Assembly (NCBI GenBank): GCA_937995985.1
Contig: CALKIR010000060.1
Location: 62,001-126,000, forward strand
Direction of reading: 5' to 3'
Length of the DNA stretch: 64,000 bases
Origin: an uncultured Alcaligenaceae bacterium
GTDB taxonomy: Bacteria > Pseudomonadota > Gammaproteobacteria > Burkholderiales > Burkholderiaceae_B
The notes beneath the pieces are model-generated. The model had not been told where the DNA came from. It did not search any database and saw only the letters and a program-made list of their open reading frames with translations. The translations under genes and the position numbers were made by a program. This document shows, one piece after another, positions 15,105 to 23,783 of the stretch (the stretch's first letter is position 1; each line of letters starts with the position of its first letter).

Positions 15105-17066
15105 ATGTTTGATTTTATACGTACGCACCAGCGTATTGTGTTAGCGGTGCTTATTGTCCTCGTATTACCCTCTTTTGTTTTTTTGGGCGTCAGTGGATAT
15201 ACCAATATGGTGGCCAAGGACTCTGCTATTGCTAAGGTAGGAAATACCACCATTAGTGAGCAAGAGTTTGATGCGGTCCTCAGACACCAATTTGAAAACC
15301 TGCAGAGAAATCAAAATGAGCAGTTTGATCCTGCTTTATTTGATCAGCCCGAAGTAAGAAAGGCATTGTTAGATCGGCTCATTGAGCGCCAACTGCTGAT
15401 TGAATTCGCACAGCAGGAGCACTTTAGCGCCTCAGATAATGCCCTGCGTCAGCATATTGCTGCGATGCCAGAGCTGCAGGAAAATGGTGTATTTTCACCC
15501 GAGCGCTATGAGCAAGTATTGCGCATGGTCGGAATGAGCACCCAAAGTTTTGAGCAGAGTCAGCGTGCAGAGCTTTCTTTAAGTCGTGTGCTCGATCCTA
15601 TTTTAGACAGCGTGTATCTACCTCAGGTCACGCAGGATCTTATTGTGAATGCCATGATTGAGGGGCGTGAAATACAAAAGGCCACTCGTTTATTAACTGA
15701 GGATTTGCGCGCACAGACTATTGATGAGCAGGAGATTCAGCAGTGGTATGAGACGCATCGAGATTCTTATGCCGTACCGGATTATGTTAATGTTGAGTTT
15801 CTTGTTCTGAATGAAGAAACAGCGCGTGCATCGGTGCCTACACCCAATGATGAGGCTTTATTAAGTTATTATGAGCAAAACAAGGATAGGTTCACTCAGA
15901 CAGGGCGCGCCCATATAGCACATATATTGATTGGTTTTGCCCAAGGGGCGGATGAGCAAGAACGTCAACAGGCTTTGGCTACTGCTCAGGATTTGGCTGT
16001 TCAGGCGCAAGCCCAACCCGAAATGTTCGCTACTCTTGCTAAGGAGTACTCTCAAGATGGGGGTAGTGCAGCACAAGGAGGTGATTTGGGTTGGCTGAGT
16101 CAGGGGACTTTGCCTCAAGAGCTGGATCAGGCTATTTTTGCGCTGCAGGCAGGCGAGATTTCCGATGTGATCGAAGGTGCGGACGGCTATCATATTTTTA
16201 AGGTGATAGAAATCGAACCGGAGCGCGTGCACAGTTTTGCAGATGTGCGTGAGCACATCATTGAGGAGGTGGTTGAGCAGTTAGCAGCAGAGCAATTTGC
16301 AGATATGGCTACTCAATTAACTGAATTGAGCTATGAGCATGCTGACAGTTTAGAACCCGCTGCGCAGGCATTAGGTCTGTCTATACGGCAGGCTCATGGT
16401 TTAGGTAGAGAAGGGGCTTTGACTGCGCCTATCTTTTATGAAGATCCTGATGCATTGTATCAATTAGAAGATGCAGATTTTCTGGCCGATTCTCAAGTGC
16501 GCCGTGCGGTATTTGATAGACAGTCCTTAAAAAGTTTAGAAAATGCCGGAGTTATTGAAATTGCCCCTGATTTACTGGTGGCGGTACGTGCAACTGAATA
16601 TGTGCCGGCACATGTGCCAGCATTAGATAAAATTAAAACAGTAGTAGAAAATGAATTGCGTCATCATAAAGCATTGCAGGCACTTAAAGAGCAGGTCGAA
16701 GATGATTTGAATGCCTTGCGTGCAGGGCAGACTGTAGACTTGCAATTTGGTGATGCTATTTTGGTTAGTCGCACTCAGCCAGCGGGTTTAAATCAATCTG
16801 ATTTGGATCAGATTTTAGCAACCTCTATTGAGCAATTGCCTGCTTATATTGCTCTTGCTGAAGAGGATGGCTATGCCATTTATAAAATCAATGCGATTAA
16901 AAACACGCAATTAAATGAAATTGATCAGCGCTTCCTAGCAGCACAAATCAGACAGCTCTGGCAATTGGCTCAAGAAGAAGCGGTAATGGCCGCATTAGCA
17001 GCTTATATTGGAGTCGAGGAGCTGCCAGGTATGGAGCAGGTTATTTATATTGAGGATGACTTCTAA
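15105..17066 (+). CDS. ppiD: Periplasmic folding chaperone PpiD (SurA-N/parvulin)
   Basis: A 653-residue membrane-anchored periplasmic chaperone that helps newly exported proteins at the Sec translocon. One transmembrane helix (about 12-34) is followed by a SurA-like N-terminal chaperone domain (about 35-230), a parvulin domain (about 266-368, from ARAHIAHILIGF to GYHIFKVIEI) and a Gln/Glu-rich C-terminal domain. The QGGDLGWLSQGTLPQELDQAIFAL region is standard parvulin sequence; PpiD parvulin domains are usually poorly active. Length is typical (E. coli 623). It ends at a bidirectional terminator shared with spoT. Confidence 0.93.
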   Translation: MFDFIRTHQRIVLAVLIVLVLPSFVFLGVSGYTNMVAKDSAIAKVGNTTISEQEFDAVLRHQFENLQRNQNEQFDPALFDQPEVRKALLDRLIERQLLIEFAQQEHFSASDNALRQHIAAMPELQENGVFSPERYEQVLRMVGMSTQSFEQSQRAELSLSRVLDPILDSVYLPQVTQDLIVNAMIEGREIQKATRLLTEDLRAQTIDEQEIQQWYETHRDSYAVPDYVNVEFLVLNEETARASVPTPNDEALLSYYEQNKDRFTQTGRAHIAHILIGFAQGADEQERQQALATAQDLAVQAQAQPEMFATLAKEYSQDGGSAAQGGDLGWLSQGTLPQELDQAIFALQAGEISDVIEGADGYHIFKVIEIEPERVHSFADVREHIIEEVVEQLAAEQFADMATQLTELSYEHADSLEPAAQALGLSIRQAHGLGREGALTAPIFYEDPDALYQLEDADFLADSQVRRAVFDRQSLKSLENAGVIEIAPDLLVAVRATEYVPAHVPALDKIKTVVENELRHHKALQALKEQVEDDLNALRAGQTVDLQFGDAILVSRTQPAGLNQSDLDQILATSIEQLPAYIALAEEDGYAIYKINAIKNTQLNEIDQRFLAAQIRQLWQLAQEEAVMAALAAYIGVEELPGMEQVIYIEDDF

Positions 17067-17091
17067 TAGAATATATAGAGCCATACCAAAA

Positions 17092-17126
17092 AAGCCAACA
17101 CAAGCATTCTTGTGTTGGCTTTTTTT
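17092..17126 (+). terminator. Bidirectional terminator between ppiD and spoT
   Basis: A 13-bp stem (AAGCCAACACAAG 17092-17104 and its complement 17109-17121, loop CATT) is flanked by A residues on the left and a T run on the right, so it can work for ppiD (plus) and spoT (minus). Confidence 0.9.
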
Positions 17127-17150
17127 ATATTTGTTTAATTGTTAAGAAAG

Positions 17151-19421
17151 TTATTGTCGATGCCCCTTAACCCGTACAATTTTTTGTACTTGTGGGATTT
17201 GTCTGATAGAACGAATCACCTGGGCTAAATGATTGCGACTATCGACTTGCAGGGTAACATGGAGCTGTGCAGTGGTCTCACCATCCTCAGGCATATTGAG
17301 GTGGAGGATGTTTGAATGACTGTCCGTAATCGCTGCTGCCAAACGCCCTAGCACGCCACGCTCGTTGAGTACTGTAATATCTAATCGAGTGGATAGATGT
17401 CGTGCAGTATCTGTATCCCAGACAACAGGCACCCAGCGTTCAGGCTCTTTGGTGCGCTGCCGCTGTGCGACGGTGCATTCTGTCATATGCACGATTAAGC
17501 CATGTCCTGCTTTGATTACGCCAATAATAGAGTCTCCTGGCAAAGGACCACAGCATTGAGCTAATTGCACAGCTTGTCCCTCATTGCCATGAATTACTAT
17601 GGGCGCTGAAGAGATGGCAGTATGCTCATCAACAGCTGCTGCTGTGGTTTCCACCAAGCTATGATCGGGGGCCAAACGACGCGCTACAACCGCAGCCAAT
17701 CGTTTGCCTACTCCTATGTCGGCAAGAATTTCTTCACGAGAGGCCGCGCCGCTGCTGTGAGCGAGTTTTTCCCATGCGGGATCAGTATCCGTGGGAATAG
17801 ACATATTAAGCTCGGCAAAAGCTTTTTCAAGTAAGCGGCGCCCAAGAGCCACAGACTCTTCGTATTTTACGGTACGTAAATAATGGCGAATTTCTGAACG
17901 CGCCCGTCCAGTACGGACATAATTTAACCATTCGACGCTAGGACGAGCGACATTAGAGGTGATAATTTCTACCATATCACCGCTTTTGAGCTCGGTACGT
18001 AATGAGACAAAACTATCATTGACCTTGCATGCCACTGCTTGATTACCTATGTCGGTATGAATGCTATAGGCAAAATCAATTGGTGTGGCGCCGCGCGGCA
18101 AGGAAATAATTTTACCCCGTGGGGTAAATACATAAACAGCGTCAGGAAAGAGATCCACCTTGACGTGCTCTAAGAACTCGCCGGAATCCCCAGTTTGGCT
18201 TTGGATGTCGAGTAAGGACTGTAACCAGCGATGGGTGTTTTTTTGTAAATCATTGAGTGATACCCCGGCATCTTTGTATAACCAGTGTGATGCGACCCCA
18301 TCTTCAGCAACATGATCCATTTCATGGGTGCGAAGCTGAAATTCTACGGGTGTACCGTATGGACCAATCAGGGTAGTGTGCAAAGACTGATAGCCATTTA
18401 TTTTGGGGATGGCGATGTAGTCTTTGAATTTGCCGGGTACGGGACGATATAGCTGATGCAAGGTGCCAAGTGCTAAATAGCATTCGGGCAAGGTATGCAC
18501 AATAATGCGAAAGCCATAGATATCGAGCACATCCGAAAAGGATTTTTTCTGCTCGACCATCTTTCTAAAGATGCTGTAGAGTGATTTTTCTCTGCCTACT
18601 ATGTCTGCCTCAATGCCCGCGGCAGGTAAGGCGGCTTTGACAGTTCGATGGATTTTAGTCAACATCTCACGTCTATTGCCTCGTGCGGCCAGAAGGGCTT
18701 TGCGTAACACCTCATAGCGATTGGGGTAAAGGGCCTTGAAACAGCGGTCTTGAAGCTCTCTGTAGAGGGCATTTAGACCCAGACGATGTGCTATAGGAGC
18801 ATAAATATCTAGGGTCTCGCGAGCCACACGCCGTCTTTTCTCGGGCTTAACGGCATCAAGGGTGCGCATGTTGTGTAAGCGATCAGCGAGTTTGATAAGA
18901 ATAACACGCACATCGCGAGACATGGCAAGCAGCATTTTTCTAAAGCTTTCAGCTTGCTGAGAACTCCGCGAGTCAAAGTGTAAGCGGTCCAGTTTGGTTA
19001 CTCCGTCAACGATTTCCGCAACATCAGTACCAAATTTTTCCGCTATTTCTTGTTTGCTCACATCCTGATCCTCGATCACATCATGGAGGAGCGCAGCCAT
19101 CAGTGACTCAGCATCGAGTTTCCAGCCGCCGCAAATAGCCGCGACGGCAATGGGATGGGTAATATAAGGCTCGCCACTTGAGCGGAATTGCCCCAGATGA
19201 GCCTCGTCAGCAAGCTTGTATGCCTCTTTGACCCGCTCAATATCAGCCTCGTCTAAATAAGGCTCGATCACTTTCATGAGGGGTTCTAATGAGGCGATGG
19301 TTTTTCTGCGTTCGCTGATATCGGGCACGGTGGCTAATTGGGTGCGACGTCGTATGCGTGGCCTCTTTTTCAGAGCGGCCAACAGCCCGGATGAAGCATC
19401 ACGAAGCGAGGAAAAAGCCAT
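17151..19421 (-). CDS. spoT: Bifunctional (p)ppGpp synthetase/hydrolase SpoT
   Basis: A 756-residue RSH enzyme that makes and degrades the alarmone (p)ppGpp. Domains in order: HD hydrolase (about 75-230) with intact HDVIED (113-118), synthetase (about 270-390) with YGFRIIV and NGYQSLHTT, TGS (about 430-490, with DAVYVFTPRGKIISLPRGATPIDFAY split across it), and a C-terminal ACT domain (about 685-756). An intact hydrolase centre marks it as SpoT/Rel and not RelA. AAAGGG precedes the ATG at 19421. It is the last gene of xth-gmk-rpoZ-spoT; the rpoZ-spoT pairing is conserved in proteobacteria. Confidence 0.96.
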   Translation of the reverse strand: MAFSSLRDASSGLLAALKKRPRIRRRTQLATVPDISERRKTIASLEPLMKVIEPYLDEADIERVKEAYKLADEAHLGQFRSSGEPYITHPIAVAAICGGWKLDAESLMAALLHDVIEDQDVSKQEIAEKFGTDVAEIVDGVTKLDRLHFDSRSSQQAESFRKMLLAMSRDVRVILIKLADRLHNMRTLDAVKPEKRRRVARETLDIYAPIAHRLGLNALYRELQDRCFKALYPNRYEVLRKALLAARGNRREMLTKIHRTVKAALPAAGIEADIVGREKSLYSIFRKMVEQKKSFSDVLDIYGFRIIVHTLPECYLALGTLHQLYRPVPGKFKDYIAIPKINGYQSLHTTLIGPYGTPVEFQLRTHEMDHVAEDGVASHWLYKDAGVSLNDLQKNTHRWLQSLLDIQSQTGDSGEFLEHVKVDLFPDAVYVFTPRGKIISLPRGATPIDFAYSIHTDIGNQAVACKVNDSFVSLRTELKSGDMVEIITSNVARPSVEWLNYVRTGRARSEIRHYLRTVKYEESVALGRRLLEKAFAELNMSIPTDTDPAWEKLAHSSGAASREEILADIGVGKRLAAVVARRLAPDHSLVETTAAAVDEHTAISSAPIVIHGNEGQAVQLAQCCGPLPGDSIIGVIKAGHGLIVHMTECTVAQRQRTKEPERWVPVVWDTDTARHLSTRLDITVLNERGVLGRLAAAITDSHSNILHLNMPEDGETTAQLHVTLQVDSRNHLAQVIRSIRQIPQVQKIVRVKGHRQ

Positions 19422-19470
19422 ATCTTGTGCCCTTTAAAGTTGAGTTAGCAATCGCTCAAGGCGGTACTCA

Positions 19471-19674
19471 TCAGGTGGGTACCTTGCGTAACATTTCTAA
19501 GCCCGTAGCACCTGCTGCTACTTCGCGCAGTGCTGTCACAGTTGGTTTGTTTTTGGTTTCTAAACGAGGCTCGTGCCCTTGCGCTAATTCACGCGCACGA
19601 TAAGCTGCAACGAGGGTGAGATCAAAACGATTTTCGATCTTTTCTAAGCAGTCTTCTACTGTAATTCTTGCCAT
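19471..19674 (-). CDS. rpoZ: RNA polymerase omega subunit
   Basis: A 67-residue omega subunit, which helps assemble beta-prime into RNA polymerase and forms part of the ppGpp site. MARITVEDCLEKIENRFDLTLVAAYRARELA is the family N-terminus, and ALREVAAG is the conserved second block. It is shorter than the E. coli protein (91) in the variable tail, as is normal in betaproteobacteria. It sits between gmk and spoT, 49 bases before spoT. Confidence 0.96.
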   Translation of the reverse strand: MARITVEDCLEKIENRFDLTLVAAYRARELAQGHEPRLETKNKPTVTALREVAAGATGLEMLRKVPT

Positions 19675-19700
19675 AACGCCATTAACCTGAAAGCAAAAGG

Positions 19701-20381
19701 TTATTCGTCTGAGTCTTGCAAAGAGCGGCTCAGACTAATACCAAGTTGTGAAAATAATTGAGTATGTCGCTGCATTTGAGCTTGGGTGCGTAATCGGCAG
19801 GCTTGAACAATAGCCTGCAGCTCTTTAAGTGCGACATTAAAGTCTTGATTAATAATAACATATGGGAATTCAGTTACGTGCGCCATTTCGCCTCCTGCGG
19901 CGAGTAAACGACGCGTAATAACTGATTCGGAGTCCTGGCCACGCTTGCGAAGACGCTCTTCCAAAGCCTCAATTGAGGGAGGAAGGATAAAAATGCCGAT
20001 GGCATCAGGAAAAAAACGCCTGACTTGGCGTGCGCCTTGCCAATCAATTTCTAAGATTACATCATGGCCAGCTTGGAGTTGTTCGATAATTGGCCGTGCC
20101 GGGGTGCCATAAAAGTTGCCATGAACATGCGCCCACTCTAAGAGCTCATTATTGTCTTTGAGGGTGTCAAATTGTGCTTGATCAACAAAATAATAATGTT
20201 CACCTTCTTTTTCTCCGGGGCGTGGTGCCCGTGTCGTGCACGATATGGAGAGCTTGAGTGAATCATCCTGGGCAAGAAGCGCATGAACCAAGCTCGATTT
20301 GCCGGCGCCACTTGGTGCAGCAATGATAATTACATTACCAATAGCATCATGGGCTGAGACGGTAATTGCGGGGGTATTCAT
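19701..20381 (-). CDS. gmk: Guanylate kinase
   Basis: A 226-residue P-loop kinase converting GMP to GDP. The P-loop APSGAGKSS is at residues 22-30. The GMP-binding block SCTTRAPRPGEKEGEHYYFV and EIDWQGARQV, FILPPS and RLRKRGQDSE are all present. It is about 20 residues longer than E. coli Gmk, mostly at the N-terminus. Seven bases or fewer separate it from xth, and it is followed by rpoZ, giving a compact unit where GMP supply, RNA polymerase and ppGpp metabolism are coexpressed. Confidence 0.96.
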   Translation of the reverse strand: MNTPAITVSAHDAIGNVIIIAAPSGAGKSSLVHALLAQDDSLKLSISCTTRAPRPGEKEGEHYYFVDQAQFDTLKDNNELLEWAHVHGNFYGTPARPIIEQLQAGHDVILEIDWQGARQVRRFFPDAIGIFILPPSIEALEERLRKRGQDSESVITRRLLAAGGEMAHVTEFPYVIINQDFNVALKELQAIVQACRLRTQAQMQRHTQLFSQLGISLSRSLQDSDE

Positions 20382-20387
20382 GGAATT

Positions 20388-21167
20388 TTAAACCTCTAAC
20401 TCAACGATCACGGGAGTATGGTCTGAAGGGCGCTCATTGCCGCGTGGTTCAGTATCAACCCAAGCATTAGTGCAATGTGGCCACAAGGCATCAGATACTA
20501 AGCCCAAATCAATACGTAGTCCAGCATTGCGTTGATATGCTCGGCGTCTATAGTCCCACCAGCTAAAGCCAGGATCCTCGGGGTGATGTGCTCGATAGGC
20601 ATCTACGAAGCCTAGGTCTAATAAAGACTGAAAAATAGCACGCTCTTCGGGCGAGGCATGAATTTTACCCTCCCAGCGCTTGGGATCATGGACATCGATA
20701 TCAGCAGGAGCAATATTATAATCCCCTAAAGCAACAAGTAGGGGGAAGGTGTGTAATTGCTCTTTTAGCCATTCATTTAACGCAGCAAACCATTCTTTTT
20801 TATAAATAAATTTATCGCTTTCTAAAGACTCACCATTGGGGCAATATGCGCACACGATTCGAAGAGGTCCTTGGGTGCTATCGTAGGTAGCGGCAATCAG
20901 TCTTTGCTGTGGATCGTCATAATTGGGTAGATTTTGCTGCACTTGAGTGGGTTCTTGCTTGCTGATTAGTGCCACACCATTGTAAGTAGGCTGTCCTGCC
21001 CAAGCGGCGGTATAGCCAATTTCTTGGAAGGCCTCTAAGGGAAATTGATCATTAGGTAGTTTGAGTTCTTGTAAGCACAATACATCAACAGAATGTTTAT
21101 GTAGCCAGTCAATGACTTGTGGGAGTCGAACGCGTAGGGAGTTTACATTCCAGGTCGCAACTTTCAC
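20388..21167 (-). CDS. xth: Exodeoxyribonuclease III
   Basis: A 259-residue EEP-fold AP endonuclease and 3'-5' exonuclease for base excision repair. It shows VATWNVNSLRVR, LQELKLPND (catalytic Glu), CAYCPNG, GDYNIAP, the FSWWDYR block and the final SDHTPV (catalytic His). The start is set at the GTG at 21167 because MKVATWNVNSL is the usual N-terminus; a TTG at 21182 would add five residues. It opens the gmk-rpoZ-spoT cluster; gmk is often preceded by yicC in other proteobacteria. Confidence 0.92.
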   Translation of the reverse strand: MKVATWNVNSLRVRLPQVIDWLHKHSVDVLCLQELKLPNDQFPLEAFQEIGYTAAWAGQPTYNGVALISKQEPTQVQQNLPNYDDPQQRLIAATYDSTQGPLRIVCAYCPNGESLESDKFIYKKEWFAALNEWLKEQLHTFPLLVALGDYNIAPADIDVHDPKRWEGKIHASPEERAIFQSLLDLGFVDAYRAHHPEDPGFSWWDYRRRAYQRNAGLRIDLGLVSDALWPHCTNAWVDTEPRGNERPSDHTPVIVELEV

Positions 21168-21440
21168 GGTATCACTCAACAATTGATTTTATCGGACCAT
21201 AAAGTATACGGGATGAGGGCTGAAATGTTGAGTTTCTCCATTTTTTGCGCGCGAAGAACAAAGCATAAATCAGGGGGGATTTGTTTTTCCTGACTGGTTG
21301 AAATTGTTTGACATTCCTAAGTTATTGTTGTTATTGGACTTTTTTGGTTTGCTGTGATAGTTTGTATAGATTAGAGCGCTAAAATAATAACAAAGTGGAT
21401 ATTGCGCATCATAATAAACTTAAAAAGGGAATATACGCAT

Positions 21441-21593
21441 ATGGCTAGAAGTCGCAGAAGAGGTCGTCGACAACGACTAGAAATAGAACCCTTAAATTGG
21501 ATTGCTCCCGAGGATCGTGAGGCCATGCAGGCCGAAGATAAAGCGACTCGTGATGAACAAGAAGAGCAGGCTGAGAAAGTTAGTGATAAATAG
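21441..21593 (+). CDS. Small charge-segregated protein, function unknown
   Basis: A 50-residue predicted protein I do not recognise. The first twelve residues are mostly Arg (MARSRRRGRRQR); the last thirty are rich in Glu, Asp and Lys with no hydrophobic stretch. The middle holds LNWIAPEDREAM. It is likely cytoplasmic, perhaps nucleic-acid binding and partly disordered. Support for being real: AAAAAGGGA (21422-21430) lies ten bases before the ATG, a strong terminator follows, and no other gene overlaps it. A TTG at 21402 could extend it by 13 residues. TTGACA at 21308-21313 is a possible -35 box, but the matching -10 is poor. Confidence 0.6.
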   Translation: MARSRRRGRRQRLEIEPLNWIAPEDREAMQAEDKATRDEQEEQAEKVSDK

Positions 21594-21625
21594 AGGGTGC
21601 TTTATTTTGGGTGCCTGCTTAGAAA

Positions 21626-21653
21626 AAACGCGTGAGTATTCACGCGTTTTTTT
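21626..21653 (+). terminator. Terminator after the small 50-residue protein gene
   Basis: A 10-bp stem (AAACGCGTGA 21626-21635 and complement 21640-21649, loop GTAT) is followed by a T run to 21653. It isolates the small gene from the next one. Confidence 0.9.
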
Positions 21654-21813
21654 GTATCGAGGGTCAGTAGGCTGATTAAATGCGCATGTGTCTTGTCAGA
21701 TAGAGTGCCTTGGTGTATTTTGACGGTTAAGTTTTATAGTTTCTATAGGGTGGGTTGGGGCTGCTTCTTATCCTAACTGGCAATTTCTATTATTTGATTA
21801 TTCAAGGGAAAAA

Positions 21814-22581
21814 TTGGACGATTTTATTGTTTCAGAACGCGAGACGCCCGGGGATATTACTATCTCCGAAGACGGGGGGATTCGTTATTTGCATTTTGGC
21901 ACTCGATGGATTCAAGGGGCAATGAGTTTAACGCGCCCTAATGACCTAGTGCTTAGCTATACGCAGCAGATGATGGGATGGATGCTATTTGAACGTCCGC
22001 AAGGCATGCATCGCATTGCTGTTTTAGGTTTAGGGGCAGGTGGGGTGGTTCGTTTTTGTCACGAGCATGTACGCACTGCTCAATTAGATGTGGTTGAGAT
22101 TAATCCACAAGTGACAGCAATGTGCCAGGCGTTTTTTCGCCTCCCTGATTCAGAGCGAATTAATATCATCCATGCAGATGCTGAGCAATGGGTAAATGAG
22201 CCCGCTCAGCACGGGCGCTATGATTTAATGCTGGTGGATTTGTATGATGAACATGCCCGTGGCCCAGTATGCTCTTCATTAAATTTTTATCAAGGCTGTG
22301 CACAGACTCTTAATGAACGGGGGATATGCGTCATTAATTTATTTGGTAATCATGAAAGTTTTGACACCAATATGGAAAATATAGAGCAAGCTTTTGCTGG
22401 CCGCTATATTACTTTACCTGAGGTAGATGAAGGAAATGTGATTGCCATCGCCTTCAAAGGATCTCAGTTAGATGTCCCGATTGGTGAGCTCTTAGAACGA
22501 GCGGGCATATTAAAAAAAACGTATAAGTTTGCAGCCTTGCGTTGGGTAAAAGGGTTATTATCCAGTCTAAGCGCTCAGTAA
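21814..22581 (+). CDS. Spermidine-synthase-like methyltransferase-fold protein
   Basis: A 255-residue protein with the polyamine-synthase (PABS/SpeE) fold: an N-terminal beta segment (RYLHFGTRWIQGAMSL), then a Rossmann core with VLGLGAGGVVRF, DVVEINPQV (acidic loop binding the cosubstrate), IIHADAEQWV and LMLVDLYDEH. The last block stands where spermidine synthases have the catalytic Asp region. Start is a TTG at 21814 with AAGGGA (21804-21809) just upstream; the first in-frame ATG is 36 codons inside. No speD or speA lies near, so true spermidine synthesis is uncertain. Confidence 0.8.
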   Translation: MDDFIVSERETPGDITISEDGGIRYLHFGTRWIQGAMSLTRPNDLVLSYTQQMMGWMLFERPQGMHRIAVLGLGAGGVVRFCHEHVRTAQLDVVEINPQVTAMCQAFFRLPDSERINIIHADAEQWVNEPAQHGRYDLMLVDLYDEHARGPVCSSLNFYQGCAQTLNERGICVINLFGNHESFDTNMENIEQAFAGRYITLPEVDEGNVIAIAFKGSQLDVPIGELLERAGILKKTYKFAALRWVKGLLSSLSAQ

Positions 22582-22681
22582 ATGTTACGTTTAATGAGTA
22601 GTAGAGTCTTCTAGGAACTGATTCAGTAAAATGAGTATTGGGCTGTTTTCAGCATCTCATACCACACAAAGGAGCCTTCCA

Positions 22682-23650
22682 ATGAAAAAAAATGTTTTTT
22701 CTAGATTAATCATCCCTTTTGCTCTGGGCTTGGGCGTATCAATGGGCGGTTTTGCTGCGGCACAAACTGTCTCGGTATCTTCTATCGTTGAACATCCTGC
22801 TTTGGATTCTGTAAAGGACGGGGTCTATGATGTCTTAAAGGAAAAGGGGTATACCGATAAGGAGGGGTTCAAATGGCAATTCCAAACCGCACAAGGAAAT
22901 ACTGCCATTGCCGCACAAATTGCACGCAAATTTGTCGGTGATGATTCGGATGTGATTGTTGCTATCTCAACGCCATCTGCTCAGGCGGTAGTAGCAGCCA
23001 CTAAGGAGATCCCCGTGGTATATTCCGCTGTGACCGATCCAGTTGCTGCGCAGTTGGTGCCCACTATGGAGGCGTCAGGGACAAATGTGGTTGGGGTCTC
23101 GGATGCCCTTGCTTTAGAAGACCAAATTGACTTGATACAGCGTTTGGTTCCGGATGTTAAAAACATTGGAATGGTCTATAACCCAGGTGAGGCCAATTCA
23201 GTGGTAGTTGTTGAGGCCTTACGCAAGCTCCTTTCTGAGCGCGATATTAATTTGGTCGAGGCGACTGCAGCACGTACTGTTGACGTAGGGGCCGCCGCAC
23301 GCAGTTTAGTCGGCAAAGTGGATGCTATTTATACCAATACCGATAATAATGTTGTTTCTGCCTACGAGGCGTTAGTTAAAGTAGGCAATGATGCACAAAT
23401 TCCCCTCATTGCATCCGATACAGATAGTGTTGGACGGGGTGCCATTGCCGCGTTGGGAATCAATTATTATAACCTGGGGCGTCAGGCCGGAGAGTTGGTT
23501 GATCGCATTCTTCAAGGCGAGCAGGCCGGTGAAATACCTTCAGAATATGGTCAAGAGCTTGAGCTCTATATCAACCTGGATGCAGCGAGCAAGCAGGGTG
23601 TGACTATTTCTGAAGATATTATTGCTGAGGCCGCAAAGGTTATTGAATAA
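22682..23650 (+). CDS. ABC importer substrate-binding protein (TrpX-like)
   Basis: A 322-residue periplasmic binding protein of the ABC_sub_bind (PF04392-type) family. A signal peptide covers about residues 1-28, ending near AAAQT. The mature part has the two-lobe pattern with VIVAISTPSAQAVVAAT, IPVVYSAVTDPVAAQLV, NIGMVYNPGEANSV and GINYYNLGRQAGELV. Gram-positive relatives (TrpX) bind tryptophan; here the ligand is unknown and another amino acid is possible. AAAGGAG precedes the ATG at 22682. It starts a binding protein/permease/ATPase set; a hairpin follows its stop. Confidence 0.85.
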   Translation: MKKNVFSRLIIPFALGLGVSMGGFAAAQTVSVSSIVEHPALDSVKDGVYDVLKEKGYTDKEGFKWQFQTAQGNTAIAAQIARKFVGDDSDVIVAISTPSAQAVVAATKEIPVVYSAVTDPVAAQLVPTMEASGTNVVGVSDALALEDQIDLIQRLVPDVKNIGMVYNPGEANSVVVVEALRKLLSERDINLVEATAARTVDVGAAARSLVGKVDAIYTNTDNNVVSAYEALVKVGNDAQIPLIASDTDSVGRGAIAALGINYYNLGRQAGELVDRILQGEQAGEIPSEYGQELELYINLDAASKQGVTISEDIIAEAAKVIE

Positions 23651-23670
23651 CAGATTTAGTGGGGCTCACT

Positions 23671-23693
23671 AGAGCCTTTATCATAAAGGCTCT
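23671..23693 (+). repeat. Intra-operon hairpin after the binding-protein gene
   Basis: A 10-bp stem (AGAGCCTTTA 23671-23680 and complement 23684-23693, loop TCA) lies 20 bases after the stop. No T run follows directly. Such hairpins often stabilise the binding-protein mRNA relative to the downstream permease and ATPase. Confidence 0.6.
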
Positions 23694-23783
23694 AATGCGC
23701 TTTTGTTCTTATTTCGCAAAATAGTGGGCAAGCAAAAAGCTGATAGAGCACCCTATTGAGCGCTTTTTTGAAATAAAACGAGC

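Noticed and set aside
22582..22681. T-box or tryptophan riboswitch before the TrpX-like gene
   Set aside because: No T-box sequence, specifier loop or terminator was visible in these 100 bases.
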